DNA of 64,000 nucleotides from Flavobacterium zepuense (GCF_007097145.1 NZ_VJVZ01000002.1:310001-374000); one strand, 5' to 3'. Shown: positions 10,048-21,553, counted from the stretch's first letter. Notes: generated from the sequence alone by a model not told the origin. Translations and numbers: made by a program.

Positions 10048-10672
10048 ATTGCTGCTTTAGCTTAATTATATATTTAAAATCGCCCTCGTTACCATTGTTT
10101 ATATCAAACTTAATTGCACCTGTATAGTTAACATCTCCCCGTTTAACCTTGAAAACATATACAAGTTTAAGATCGTTATCGCTGTTTAGCAGAAATCGGG
10201 AAAGATACGTTTCTGTATCACCTATAAATTCAGCAAGTTCAGCAGCATTAATTACAGTAGTAAAACCTTTACTGCCATGCATTACAAATAAAGAGGTATT
10301 ACGTACCGGCCAGTTCTTAAAAAGTTCATCATCCGGCCATATTGATGGATCGTTATCTGCAAAAATATCACTTGACGGGCTGGCTGCATAGGTTGAAAAT
10401 GTTTCGTTATACTCCTGCTTAGTGCCCAGCACCATATCTATATTGGCCGCATGTGCAGCAGCTTCGTTAACCCTGTAGGTAGTTCCTGTCACCAAATCTA
10501 AATAACATCTGGGGTTTGCATTTAAAACGGTAGACGCTGCAATTTCTAAATTACCCTCTATTACGGCTATACCCTCATATTGGGGCGCAGGCTCTGCATT
10601 ATCATCGCTGCAAGAAATTAGGGCCATGCTAAAAAACAGGGCTAAAAATGTACTGTGTAGTTTTTTAATCAT
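10046..10672 (-). CDS. Hypothetical lipoprotein, 208 residues
   Basis: The signal peptide ends in ALISCSDD, a lipobox with acidic residues after the Cys, which in Bacteroidota often goes with surface or outer membrane lipoproteins. The mature part (about 188 residues) is acidic. It has no motif I recognise, and its C-terminal half looks beta-rich. It stands alone: the GH97 gene upstream ends 140 bases away with its own terminator-like hairpin. Function unknown; the coding call is sound because of the signal peptide and composition. Confidence 0.8.
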   Translation of the reverse strand: MIKKLHSTFLALFFSMALISCSDDNAEPAPQYEGIAVIEGNLEIAASTVLNANPRCYLDLVTGTTYRVNEAAAHAANIDMVLGTKQEYNETFSTYAASPSSDIFADNDPSIWPDDELFKNWPVRNTSLFVMHGSKGFTTVINAAELAEFIGDTETYLSRFLLNSDNDLKLVYVFKVKRGDVNYTGAIKFDINNGNEGDFKYIIKLKQQ

Positions 10673-10749
10673 ATTATCTTATAGCAAGGTTAGGGAATGT
10701 TGCTGATGCTCGTAAAATACGCAATTTATTAATATTCCTGCAACCGCCC

Positions 10750-10790
10750 CAAAAAAAAATGCCACTCCAAACCGGAGCAGCATTCTTAAA
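10750..10790 (-). terminator. Likely terminator of the GH97 gene
   Basis: An imperfect hairpin (TGC, a two-base mismatch, CTCC pairing with GGAG, mismatch, GCA) has a T tract on the minus strand (the A run at about 10751-10759). It lies just downstream of the minus-strand GH97 gene. Confidence 0.6.
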
Positions 10791-10814
10791 TATATATAAC
10801 CTGTGTACTACTTA

Positions 10815-13332
<2,518 letters not shown>

Positions 13333-13361
13333 AAAAAAATAGCTGCCCGTCCCCGGGCAGC
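13333..13361 (-). terminator. Terminator of pckA
   Basis: GCTGCCCG pairs with CGGGCAGC around a short C-rich loop. On the minus strand it is followed by a T run (the A run at 13333-13339), 35 bases after the pckA stop. Confidence 0.9.
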
Positions 13362-13395
13362 CCTTTTCCAAAAACATCTATTCTAAAATTCACAA

Positions 13396-14997
13396 TTATG
13401 CCAGCGGTCCGCCGGCGATAATCTCTTCATTTGAGAACGTTTCAAATTTAGTAAAATTTTTCCTGAATTCGCCCGCTAATTCATTGGCTTTTTTATCGTA
13501 GGCGCTTTTATCGCTCCATGTGTCGCGTGGATTTAACACCTCATCAGGCACATTAGGGCAGCTTTGCGGTACCGATAGCCCAAAAAACTCATCCTTTATA
13601 TAAGTAACGTTATCAAGTTGCCCGTTTAATGCCGCGGTAATCATGGCACGGGTATATTTTAATTTCATACGGCTGCCGGTGCCATAAGCGCCACCTGTCC
13701 AGCCGGTGTTTACAAGCCATACATTTACACCGGCCTCCTTCATTTTCGTACTCAGCATCTCTGCATACGCTGCCGGGTGCAACGGCATGAACGGCGCGCC
13801 AAAACAAGCCGAAAAATTAGGCTGCGGCTCTTTAACACCTTCCTCGGTACCCGCAACTTTCGCCGTGTAACCCGATATAAAGTAGTAAGCAGCCTGGCCC
13901 GGAGTAAGTTTAGATATAGGAGGCAGGATACCGAAAGAGTCGGCACTCAGGAAGAATATATTTTTAGGGTTGTGGCCTATAGAGCCCGGCTGCGTGTTGT
14001 TAATGTGGAATAACGGATAGCTAACACGGGTGTTGGGAGTGATGGAAACATCCTCATAATCAACCTCGTTAGTACCCGGTTTAAACACCACATTTTCCAG
14101 CAGCGCCCCTTTTTTGATGGACCTGAAGATATCTGGTTCGTGCTCCTCGGTAAGGTTAACCACCTTGGCATAGCAGCCGCCTTCAAAGTTAAACACGCTG
14201 TTATCATGTGCCCAGCCGTGCTCATCATCGCCAATTAACTTACGGTGCGGATCGGCCGATAAGGTAGTTTTACCCGTACCCGATAAACCAAAGAAAATAG
14301 CGGTATCGCCCTCCTCGCCCACATTAGCACTACAGTGCATGGGCAGGGTATCTTTAAAAACAGGAAGTATAAAATTAAGTGCAGAGAAAATGCCCTTTTT
14401 CATTTCGCCGGTATAGCCCGTGCCGCCTATAAGCGCTATCTTTTTAGTAAAATTAAGTATTGCAAAATTATGGCTTCGGGTACCGTCTACCTCAGGGTTG
14501 GCCCTAAAGCCCGGCGCGCAAACTACATGCCAGTCGGCTTTAAAATCTTCAAGCTCCTCTTCTTTAAGCCTTAAGAACATATTGTAGCAAAACAGGTTGC
14601 TCCACGCTGTTTCTGTAACCACCCTAACATTAAGCCTGTAATCGGCATCGGCACACACATAGCTGTCCCTTACAAAAACCTCTTTACCGCTAAGGTAAGC
14701 CGTAACTTTGTTGTAAAGCGCATCAAACTTATCGCTGTTAAACGGCAGGTTTACGTTACCCCACCACACTTTATCCTCGGTAATACTGTCTTTAACAATA
14801 AAACGGTCCTGTGGCGAGCGGCCGGTAAATTCCCCTGTGTTAATAGCCAGGGCTCCGGTAGAAGTTTCTACACCCTGTCCTTTTTCAATTGTAATGTCAT
14901 GAAGTTCCTCTGGCGTAAGCTGATACCTGATTGTAGCATCGTTGATTCCGATCTCATTTAACGCAATCGTTTTCGTAAAAAGGCCGTAATTCTCCAT
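13396..14997 (-). CDS. pckA: Phosphoenolpyruvate carboxykinase (ATP)
   Basis: 533 residues, the normal size. It converts oxaloacetate and ATP to phosphoenolpyruvate in gluconeogenesis. The kinase P-loop GLSGTGKTT, the oxaloacetate/PEP-binding RSPQDRF near the N-terminus, and the metal and substrate regions (IGDDEHGW, NTGWTGG) are all visible. The gene is monocistronic: a terminator follows and the promoter sits inside an unusual inverted repeat (15015-15049), suggesting direct transcriptional control of gluconeogenesis by an unknown factor. Confidence 0.98.
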   Translation of the reverse strand: MENYGLFTKTIALNEIGINDATIRYQLTPEELHDITIEKGQGVETSTGALAINTGEFTGRSPQDRFIVKDSITEDKVWWGNVNLPFNSDKFDALYNKVTAYLSGKEVFVRDSYVCADADYRLNVRVVTETAWSNLFCYNMFLRLKEEELEDFKADWHVVCAPGFRANPEVDGTRSHNFAILNFTKKIALIGGTGYTGEMKKGIFSALNFILPVFKDTLPMHCSANVGEEGDTAIFFGLSGTGKTTLSADPHRKLIGDDEHGWAHDNSVFNFEGGCYAKVVNLTEEHEPDIFRSIKKGALLENVVFKPGTNEVDYEDVSITPNTRVSYPLFHINNTQPGSIGHNPKNIFFLSADSFGILPPISKLTPGQAAYYFISGYTAKVAGTEEGVKEPQPNFSACFGAPFMPLHPAAYAEMLSTKMKEAGVNVWLVNTGWTGGAYGTGSRMKLKYTRAMITAALNGQLDNVTYIKDEFFGLSVPQSCPNVPDEVLNPRDTWSDKSAYDKKANELAGEFRKNFTKFETFSNEEIIAGGPLA

Positions 14998-15014
14998 AGT
15001 TTTGGGTTTAGAGT

Positions 15015-15049
15015 GAATAATTACTACGGCGCAAAGATAGTAATTATTC
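15015..15049 (-). promoter_or_regulatory. pckA promoter embedded in a perfect inverted repeat
   Basis: GAATAATTACTA (15015-15026) and TAGTAATTATTC (15038-15049) are perfect 12-base inverted arms with an 11-base spacer. The minus-strand -7 element TATCTTTGC (15031-15039) lies in the spacer and the edge of one arm, 34 bases from the pckA ATG. This reads as a dimer operator over the core promoter; a transcript-level hairpin is less likely because the start of transcription would fall inside one arm. Confidence 0.65.
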
Positions 15050-15076
15050 TTTTCCCTATAAAGAATTATGATTTTT

Positions 15077-15463
15077 TTATCGCTTTTGCTTTATTATGTG
15101 TAAAAACAACACAGCCCACGCACTAATTAGTAACAATCCTCCAATAGGGGTTATCCACCCAAACTTAGCAAAATCAAAGGGTAAAAGCGTATTTATAGCC
15201 AAAAAATAGATAGAAACCGAAAATAAAAACACACCGCCCACAGTTAGCCAAAGGATGCTTTTTTTAGCTTTATCCGAAACATAAGCCGTGGTACCCACAA
15301 ACAACAAAAACAGCGCGTGGAAAATCTGGTAGCGTACCCCGGTTTCAAAAACGATGACCATTTCAGGCTCTACCACCTTTTTTAAACCGTGCGCCCCAAA
15401 AGCGCCTAAAACTATTCCTGTAAGGCCTAAAACGGCTGCTGTTGCTATAACTTTCCTATCCAT
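15077..15463 (-). CDS. DUF423 family membrane protein
   Basis: 128 residues with four predicted membrane helices and the DUF423 hallmark GAFGAHGLKK near residues 21-30, plus the conserved RYQIFHALFLL segment. Family members (such as E. coli YgdD) are small inner membrane proteins of unknown function. It lies upstream of pckA on the same strand, but the pckA promoter between them suggests separate control. It diverges from the saccharopine dehydrogenase-family gene. Confidence 0.88.
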   Translation of the reverse strand: MDRKVIATAAVLGLTGIVLGAFGAHGLKKVVEPEMVIVFETGVRYQIFHALFLLFVGTTAYVSDKAKKSILWLTVGGVFLFSVSIYFLAINTLLPFDFAKFGWITPIGGLLLISAWAVLFLHIIKQKR

Positions 15464-15573
15464 TTTTGTAAGTATTAATCATTGTAAAATTAATGACTTT
15501 AAAATATTTAACGCAGAATATTTTTTTATAAATATAACATTTTACTACATTCGTGTTATAATTATAAAAAGCT

Positions 15574-16944
15574 ATGAGGAATATTTTAATTATTGGCGCC
15601 GGAAGATCGGCCTCGTCATTAATAGAATACCTGTTGAATAAGTCGGTTACCGAAGATCTTTTCCTAACCATTGGCGACCTTTCGGCAGCGTTGGCCGAAC
15701 GCAAAACCAACGGCCACGAAAGGGCGCGCGCCATAGCTTTTGATATTTTTAACGAAGCGCAGCGCCATGAGGAGATAGGCAGGGCTGATATTGTAATTTC
15801 GATGCTGCCTGCCCACCTGCACTACGAGGTGGCTAAGGACTGCATTACTTATAAAAAGCACATGGTTACGGCCTCTTATATTAGCCCCGCCATGCAGGAG
15901 CTGGATGCACTGGTTACCGCCAACAACCTTGTTTTTATGAACGAGATTGGGCTGGACCCGGGTATAGACCATATGAGCGCCATGAAGATTATTGATGAAA
16001 TACGCGACCAGGGCGGCAAGGTGATATTGTTTGAGTCGTTTTGCGGAGGTTTAGTAGCGCCTGAGAGCGATAACAACCTGTGGAACTATAAGTTTACCTG
16101 GAACCCGCGCAATGTGGTTTTGGCCGGCCAGGGCGGCACTGCCAAGTTTATCCAGGAGGGTACGTACAAGTACATTCCGTACAACAAGTTATTCAGGCGT
16201 ACCGAGTTTATGCAGGTAGAGGGTTACGGCCGTTTTGAGGGCTATGCCAACCGTGATTCGCTTAAATACCGCAGTGTTTACGGTTTGGATGATGCGCTTA
16301 CCCTTTACCGGGGCACGCTGCGGAGGGTGGGCTTTAGCAAATCGTGGAATATGTTTGTTACCCTTGGCATGACCGATGATAGCTACGTTATGGAAGACTC
16401 TGAAACCATGAGCTACCGCGAGTTTATTAACTCGTTCCTGCCCTACCATCCTACCGACTCTGTTGAGCTGAAGCTGAGGCATATGCTTAATATAGACCAG
16501 GATGATATACAGTGGGAGAAGCTAATGGAACTGGATTTGTTTAATGCCCACAAAATAGTAGGCCTGCGTAACGCAACGCCTGCACAGATACTGGAAAAAA
16601 TACTATCGGACAAGTGGACGCTGAGCTCTGATGATAAAGACATGATAGTAATGTACCACAAGTTTGGCTACGAGCTTAACGGACAGCAAAAGCAGGTGGA
16701 TGCCACTATGGTTTGCATAGGCCGGGACCAAACGTTTACCGCTATGGCAAAAACCGTAGGCCTGCCGGTGGCAATTGCTGCATTACAGATACTTAACGGC
16801 AAAATTACCACTCCCGGTGTGCAATTGCCCATAAATAAAGAAGTGTATTTACCCATACTTAAAGAACTTGAAGAATTTGGGGTTGTTTTTCATGAAAAAC
16901 ACGTTCCTTACATGGGTTACAACCCGCAAAATGTAGCGAGCTAA
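15574..16944 (+). CDS. Saccharopine dehydrogenase family protein
   Basis: 456 residues. An N-terminal Rossmann domain starts with IIGAGRSAS (residues 5-13) and is followed by the saccharopine dehydrogenase C-terminal domain, with NEIGLDPGIDHM and ESFCGGLVAPE. The family covers lysine catabolism (saccharopine to glutamate plus aminoadipate semialdehyde) and carboxynorspermidine synthesis. Without LKR or spermidine genes nearby I cannot choose the substrate, although the length and domain set fit the saccharopine-type enzymes common in Bacteroidota. A terminator follows. Confidence 0.88.
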   Translation: MRNILIIGAGRSASSLIEYLLNKSVTEDLFLTIGDLSAALAERKTNGHERARAIAFDIFNEAQRHEEIGRADIVISMLPAHLHYEVAKDCITYKKHMVTASYISPAMQELDALVTANNLVFMNEIGLDPGIDHMSAMKIIDEIRDQGGKVILFESFCGGLVAPESDNNLWNYKFTWNPRNVVLAGQGGTAKFIQEGTYKYIPYNKLFRRTEFMQVEGYGRFEGYANRDSLKYRSVYGLDDALTLYRGTLRRVGFSKSWNMFVTLGMTDDSYVMEDSETMSYREFINSFLPYHPTDSVELKLRHMLNIDQDDIQWEKLMELDLFNAHKIVGLRNATPAQILEKILSDKWTLSSDDKDMIVMYHKFGYELNGQQKQVDATMVCIGRDQTFTAMAKTVGLPVAIAALQILNGKITTPGVQLPINKEVYLPILKELEEFGVVFHEKHVPYMGYNPQNVAS

Positions 16945-16967
16945 AACCTCACTAACTAACTCAAAAC

Positions 16968-17004
16968 CCGAAAAACCTTCCTGCTCCCGGCAGGAGGGTT
17001 TTTT
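16968..17004 (+). terminator. Terminator after the saccharopine dehydrogenase gene
   Basis: CCTTCCTGC pairs with GCAGGAGGG (one wobble) around TCCCG, followed by TTTTTT. Confidence 0.85.
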
Positions 17005-17414
17005 ATTTGCCTGAAACCTCATCATTAAAAATAAAAAAAACCGAAGGGCAAAAATGCCGATCGGTCTCTATATTATTTTGAAATTCCAAACTTAAAATTC
17101 CAAGTTCCAAAAATCAAATTTCAAATTTAGAAAATCCCAAAAAACAAATTCTAAATCTCAAAGTTTAAAATCAAATTTCAAACTTGAAAACAAATCTTAT
17201 TTCCAAAAATCTGATATTATAAAAAATCTAAGAATCCAAAATGCAACTCAATATCCAAAAGTGAAATATTAAGGTTTTTTAACCATTTTAGGTCCAAAAA
17301 CAGACTTAATTTAGCCTCAAATTTGGCATTTCAAAATCCAAAAGTGAAATATTAAGCACTTTTAGAGGTTAATTTTTGAATTCTTAAATCTAAAATCTTT
17401 AAATCTTAAATTAA
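17005..17414. repeat. AT-rich intergenic region with copy A of a dispersed two-box repeat
   Basis: No gene is seen between two convergent 3' ends. The first half is low-complexity DNA built from short variants of AAATTCCAAA. At 17255-17273 and 17338-17356 the same 19-mer CCAAAAGTGAAATATTAAG occurs twice, starts 83 bases apart. A homologous element in opposite orientation lies at 31419-31530. Confidence 0.75.
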
Positions 17415-17870
17415 TTAAAACGGAAGATCGTCGTGGTCTTCTTCTTTATAATTGGTTGCAGGTTCAAAAGCATCACGTGCTGCCGGAGCCTGTCCGTAAC
17501 CCTGTTGTGGTGCCTGCTGGTAGCCGCCGCCTTGTGGCGCCTGGCCATAACCCTGCTGCGGAGCCTGCTGATAACCACCCTGTTGAGGCGCGTCGGCTGC
17601 TTTTTCTATCCTCCAGCCCTGTATAGAGTTAAAGTATTTGGTTTCACCCTGAGGGTTAACCCATTCCCTACCCCTTAAATTTATGGAAACTTTAACCGGC
17701 TCACCTACACGGTAGTTGTTAAGCAGGTCGCACTTATCCTGAGTAAACTCAATCATAATGTGCTGCGGGTACTGCTCGTCTGTAGTAACTACCAACTCTC
17801 TCTTCCTGAAACCGTTAGCGCCAAAAGCTTTGGTCTCATCGATCATTTTAATTCTTCCTGAAACTTCCAT
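17415..17870 (-). CDS. DUF3127 protein with SSB-like C-terminal tail
   Basis: 151 residues. Residues 1-90 match DUF3127, a small OB-fold-like domain found in Bacteroidota (starts MEVSGRI, then GREW and FNSIQGWR). Residues 92-130 are a Gln/Gly/Pro-rich repeat (QQGYGQAP units). The protein ends DHDDLPF, almost identical to the SSB tail EDDLPF encoded at 39822-40271. OB-like head, disordered linker and acidic Asp-Asp-Leu-Pro-Phe tip is the layout of single-stranded DNA-binding proteins, so a role in DNA metabolism through SSB-tip partners is plausible but inferred. It is upstream of nothing on its strand and follows a flavin reductase gene. Confidence 0.85.
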   Translation of the reverse strand: MEVSGRIKMIDETKAFGANGFRKRELVVTTDEQYPQHIMIEFTQDKCDLLNNYRVGEPVKVSINLRGREWVNPQGETKYFNSIQGWRIEKAADAPQQGGYQQAPQQGYGQAPQGGGYQQAPQQGYGQAPAARDAFEPATNYKEEDHDDLPF

Positions 17871-17923
17871 AATGTAATTGTTGTTTTTCTACCTTAAAAT
17901 AGTAGCTATCGTTATTAAATGTT

Positions 17924-18805
17924 TTAAAAATCCTTCTTGGCCAGCAGTACCTTCCACGCGTCAAAAACGCGGTTATCGTCCAAGTATTCCTTGGCTTTTT
18001 GCAGTTTTTTATCCTGATCATCAGCGCTTAACACGCCCTTTACCTCAAAGCTCTCTTTTACAAATATACTAACTTCTTCTTCAGTAGGCAAGGTTTCTGT
18101 GTTACCAAGTTTGCCTAAATCGTTACCATCAAAAAAATGGCTCTCTTTAACAAAAGCCGGTATGGCGTCAACCCCTATGCCCAGTGTGGTTAGCGGCTTC
18201 TCAACCTCAAAAAGCCCTTGCGAAGACCTTGAGTACCAGTTACCTCCAAGCCTTGACACGAGGTCTATCTTATGCTGATCTATAGCGCCGTTTTCATCTA
18301 AAATGCTCTCATCTATGTGCATTTTAAGCACTTCGCACAGTATAAGGTTACCGGCGCCACCCTCGGTACCCATGGCAATAATCTCGTTAACGCGGCACTC
18401 AAACTGTACCGGTGCCTCCTTAACCCTGAATGGGGCTACTATATCGCTGGGAATCATGGTAAAGCCTGCTTTATCAAACTCGTTTACCCCTGCGGCATAT
18501 TCGGTACTTGATAGCGATGTTTGCTCTACCATGCCATAACTAACCACGTTTATAACTACCTCACGGTTAAGCTCTGCGTTAAGCAGGGTATGCTTTACAG
18601 TGTTGTCGCGCACACGCCTTGAGGGCGAAAATATAAGTATGGGCGGGTTGCTGCTAAACAGGTTAAAAAAACTGAATGGCGATAGGTTAGGCACCCCGTT
18701 CCTGTCTACAGTACTCGCAAGCGCTATGGGCCTTGGTCCTACAGAGCTTTGCAGGTAGCCGTGCAGTTTTTGAGTGGTGAGTTCTTTTGGATCTATAGTA
18801 AGCAT
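17924..18805 (-). CDS. Flavin reductase family protein
   Basis: 293 residues. The N-terminal two thirds form a flavin reductase-like FMN-binding split barrel: SVGPRPIALAST near residue 22, then LSPFSFFN and RVRDNTVKHT. The last 90 residues are an extra helical segment seen in Bacteroidota members. Such proteins bind FMN and reduce it with NAD(P)H, or serve as partners of monooxygenases; no monooxygenase is adjacent. A perfect -7 element lies upstream at 18824-18832. Confidence 0.87.
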   Translation of the reverse strand: MLTIDPKELTTQKLHGYLQSSVGPRPIALASTVDRNGVPNLSPFSFFNLFSSNPPILIFSPSRRVRDNTVKHTLLNAELNREVVINVVSYGMVEQTSLSSTEYAAGVNEFDKAGFTMIPSDIVAPFRVKEAPVQFECRVNEIIAMGTEGGAGNLILCEVLKMHIDESILDENGAIDQHKIDLVSRLGGNWYSRSSQGLFEVEKPLTTLGIGVDAIPAFVKESHFFDGNDLGKLGNTETLPTEEEVSIFVKESFEVKGVLSADDQDKKLQKAKEYLDDNRVFDAWKVLLAKKDF

Positions 18806-18823
18806 GCTGCTTTAATTTAGATT

Positions 18824-18852
18824 GCAAAGATACTTTTTTGGCCTATTGCAAA
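18824..18852 (-). promoter_or_regulatory. Promoter of the flavin reductase gene
   Basis: The minus strand reads TATCTTTGC at 18824-18832, a perfect TAnnTTTGY, with TTTG at 18849-18852 upstream. The ATG is at 18805, giving a leader of under 20 bases. Confidence 0.6.
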
Positions 18853-18950
18853 CAGGACTGTTAATAAAATAAATACCTGCCTTTAGCGTTATTAGTACCC
18901 ACACCTTACCTACCGTAACTTTTACTATCTTTAAGCCTCAAAATTTTTGT

Positions 18951-20108
18951 ATGCAAATTTCAGATAACAGGACCGTTACCCGCTGGATCATTATCATTAT
19001 CTCCTTTTTAATTTTACTGCTTATTGTATGGAATACCTACTACCTTTTTCAAACCTTTAAGGCAGAGGAACGTGCTAAAATGGAGCTTTGGGCAGCATCT
19101 CAAATAACACTAAACAATGCAACAGAGAATACTGACGTGGATTTGCCGCTGGAAATTATAAGCAACAACACTACTATACCCATTATATTAACCGAGATAA
19201 AAAACGGTAAAGACAGCATTGCCAAGGAAGCTAATATTAGCGAAGATATTGTAAAGGACACCGTTAAAATGCGCGACCTTTTAGAGAGCATGAAAAGGGA
19301 AAACGCTCCTATAAAGATGGAAATTTCTAAAAACCACATGCAGTATATTTACTATGGTAACTCATCGCTGCTTAACCTTTTAAAGTACTATCCCTTTGTA
19401 TTGGTGGTCATTATACTATTGTTTAGTGCCGTGGTTTATAACTTTTACCGTGCCACAAAAGCAGGGGCTCAAAACAGGCTTTGGGCCGGTATGGCTAAGG
19501 AAACTGCACACCAGATAGGCACTCCCCTATCGTCTTTACTGGGGTGGATAGAAATTATGCGGGTGGATGATGTAGACCCTACCACGATTGCCGAAGTTGA
19601 GAAAGATGTATTACGACTGCAAACCATAGCCGACCGTTTTAGTAAAATTGGATCGGAACCCTTATTGGAAGAGCGCGATATTATTGCTGAAACCGAAAAA
19701 TCTTTTGAGTACCTGCGCTCGCGTGCCTCTAAGCAGGTGGAGTTTAGCTTTAAGGCCCCAAATCACGCCATACTGGTACTGCTTAACCCTGAGTTGCATA
19801 GCTGGACAGTAGAGAACCTTGTAAAGAATGCCATTGATGCCATGAAGGGCAAAGGCAAGCTGGATGTTGTTATTGAAGAAAAAGACCGCTTTGTAAAGAT
19901 AAAGGTATCCGACTCCGGAAAAGGGATACCAAAAACACAGTTCAGGAAAGTGTTCGAGCCCGGTTTTACTACCAAAAAACGCGGTTGGGGCCTTGGCTTA
20001 TCGCTTACTAAGCGTATTGTAGAAGAATACCACAAAGGCAAAATAAAGGTACTAAACTCTGAAATTGGCAAAGGCACTACCATGCAGGCCAGTTTTAAAA
20101 GGGTATAA
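18951..20108 (+). CDS. Membrane sensor histidine kinase
   Basis: 385 residues. Membrane helices at about 12-32 and 147-166 enclose a periplasmic sensing segment of some 110 residues. The phospho-acceptor is His187 in KETAHQIGTPLSSL, a divergent H-box with Gln-Ile-Gly after the His. The ATPase domain has ENLVKNAIDAM (N box), SDSGKGIP (G1) and GWGLGLSLTKRI (G2). No response regulator is adjacent, so it is an orphan kinase here and its signal is unknown. A strong terminator follows immediately. Confidence 0.93.
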   Translation: MQISDNRTVTRWIIIIISFLILLLIVWNTYYLFQTFKAEERAKMELWAASQITLNNATENTDVDLPLEIISNNTTIPIILTEIKNGKDSIAKEANISEDIVKDTVKMRDLLESMKRENAPIKMEISKNHMQYIYYGNSSLLNLLKYYPFVLVVIILLFSAVVYNFYRATKAGAQNRLWAGMAKETAHQIGTPLSSLLGWIEIMRVDDVDPTTIAEVEKDVLRLQTIADRFSKIGSEPLLEERDIIAETEKSFEYLRSRASKQVEFSFKAPNHAILVLLNPELHSWTVENLVKNAIDAMKGKGKLDVVIEEKDRFVKIKVSDSGKGIPKTQFRKVFEPGFTTKKRGWGLGLSLTKRIVEEYHKGKIKVLNSEIGKGTTMQASFKRV

Positions 20109-20109
20109 A

Positions 20110-20145
20110 AAAGCGGGAAGTTTTTATCTTCCCGCTTTTTTATGG
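20110..20145. terminator. Bidirectional terminator
   Basis: AAAAAGCGGGAAG pairs with CTTCCCGCTTTTT around a T-rich loop, between the convergent histidine kinase and lipoprotein genes. Confidence 0.92.
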
Positions 20146-20159
20146 TAACCAATTGGTTA

Positions 20160-20576
20160 CTATGGGTTGCTGGTGAAAATATAAGTAATATCAGCACCAT
20201 TAAAGGTTGTAGTGATCTCAAAATTTTGAGCATCAAGCTTATCAATACTATACGTTATTGTTTCGCCATCTATTGTTGTTGTAAGCGTTTGCTCTGCTGC
20301 TGTATAAGTTCCGGTAGCAGTTGCAGCATCTGTCTGGCAGTCATAATAATCAACTTCTTTTACAGTTCCATTTGTTAGGTACTCGGTGTAATCTTTCCCG
20401 CAGCTTTCATGCCCGTCATAAGGAACGGTTACACCTCCAAATTTTGTAGACACAGGATACCATCTATGGTCAAGATGCTCCAGGTTAACCGCAGGGCCAT
20501 CATCATCACTGCCACATGAAGTTGCAATGAATGCCATGCCAAGAAGTGCAAAGCTTAATTTAAGTAATTGTTTCAT
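20160..20576 (-). CDS. Lipocalin-like lipoprotein
   Basis: 138 residues. The signal peptide ends IATSCGSDDD, a lipobox followed by acidic residues, predicting a lipid-anchored outer membrane protein. The mature part begins with a W.P..T pattern and continues as alternating short strands (TGTYTAAEQTLTTTIDG, then IDKLDAQNFEITT), the pattern of lipocalin-like domains common in Flavobacteriia. Two cysteines may pair. The ligand is unknown and the fold assignment is from pattern only. Confidence 0.72.
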   Translation of the reverse strand: MKQLLKLSFALLGMAFIATSCGSDDDGPAVNLEHLDHRWYPVSTKFGGVTVPYDGHESCGKDYTEYLTNGTVKEVDYYDCQTDAATATGTYTAAEQTLTTTIDGETITYSIDKLDAQNFEITTTFNGADITYIFTSNP

Positions 20577-20647
20577 TTGAAAATATAAGTTAGGGTTAGT
20601 GGGTAAAATATGTTTAAAAAAGGCGGAAACAACGTCCGCTTACTATC

Positions 20648-21037
20648 TTAAAGGTTGGCGCTTATAGCTTTTGCCAGTTCCTCAAATTCTTCTTTTTCAA
20701 GCTTTACCTTATTTACAAAGCGCATCTCGTCCATTTCGTTAAGCGGTATAAGGTGTACGTGTGCATGGGGCACTTCCAGTCCTACAACAGCCATACCCAC
20801 CCTTTTGCAGGGTACGGTTTTTTCTAAGGCAATGGCCACTTTGCGGGCAAACTCCATAAGGCCTACGTAATTTTGCTGCTCCATATCAAACAGTTTATTT
20901 ATTTCCTGTTTGGGTATGCACAACGTGTGACCTTTAGCATTAGGATTAACGTCTAAAAAAGCAAGAAAATTATCGTCTTCGGTAATTTTGTAAGCCGGTA
21001 TCTCGCCGTTTATTATTTTAGTAAAAATAGTGCTCAT
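20648..21037 (-). CDS. HIT family protein
   Basis: 129 residues with the histidine triad HAHVHLIPL at about 96-104 and an N-terminal FTKIINGEIPAY typical of HINT-like nucleotide hydrolases, which act on AMP conjugates. It is encoded 16 bases downstream of greA on the same strand, so the two probably form an operon, an arrangement that recurs in Flavobacteriia. Confidence 0.95.
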   Translation of the reverse strand: MSTIFTKIINGEIPAYKITEDDNFLAFLDVNPNAKGHTLCIPKQEINKLFDMEQQNYVGLMEFARKVAIALEKTVPCKRVGMAVVGLEVPHAHVHLIPLNEMDEMRFVNKVKLEKEEFEELAKAISANL

Positions 21038-21053
21038 AAGCTAAGGCTTTACA

Positions 21054-21530
21054 TTAGTCTCTTGTAATTTCCAGCAGTTCGAATTTAAGGATACCGTTAG
21101 GGACGTTAATTTCTGCGATTTCACCTACCGATTTACCCAAAAGCCCTTTGCCTATTGGCGATGTAACCGATATTTTGCCCGTTTTGAGGTCGGCTTCGCT
21201 CTCGGCAACAAGTGTATATTTCATTTCCATGCCGTTGGCCTGGTTTTTTATCTTAACTGTACTTAATACAAGCGCCTTAGAGGTATCTAACTGCGACTCA
21301 TCTATAAGCCTTGCGTTAGATACAACTTCTTCCATTTTAGATATCTTAAGCTCTAAAAGGCCCTGCGCCTCTTTAGCGGCATCATATTCGGCATTTTCAG
21401 AAAGGTCGCCTTTGTCCCTGGCCTCAGCAATAGCTGCACTTGCCTTAGGTCGTTCTATACTTTTTAGCTGATCCAGCTCGTCTCTTAATTTTTTTAACCC
21501 TTCTGCAGTGTAGTAAGATACTGTACTCAT
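21054..21530 (-). CDS. greA: Transcription elongation factor GreA
   Basis: 158 residues, the full GreA length. An N-terminal coiled coil carries the acidic tip (AIAEARDKGDLSENAEYDAA, residues 34-53), and the C-terminal domain has VTSPIGKGLLGKSVGE. GreA enters the RNA polymerase secondary channel and stimulates cleavage of backtracked transcripts. It heads an operon with the HIT gene. Its leader contains a terminator-like hairpin between the promoter and the ATG (see that entry), suggesting autoregulation by premature termination. Confidence 0.97.
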   Translation of the reverse strand: MSTVSYYTAEGLKKLRDELDQLKSIERPKASAAIAEARDKGDLSENAEYDAAKEAQGLLELKISKMEEVVSNARLIDESQLDTSKALVLSTVKIKNQANGMEMKYTLVAESEADLKTGKISVTSPIGKGLLGKSVGEIAEINVPNGILKFELLEITRD

Positions 21531-21553
21531 AACTTCATCGTTTATATAAATAG

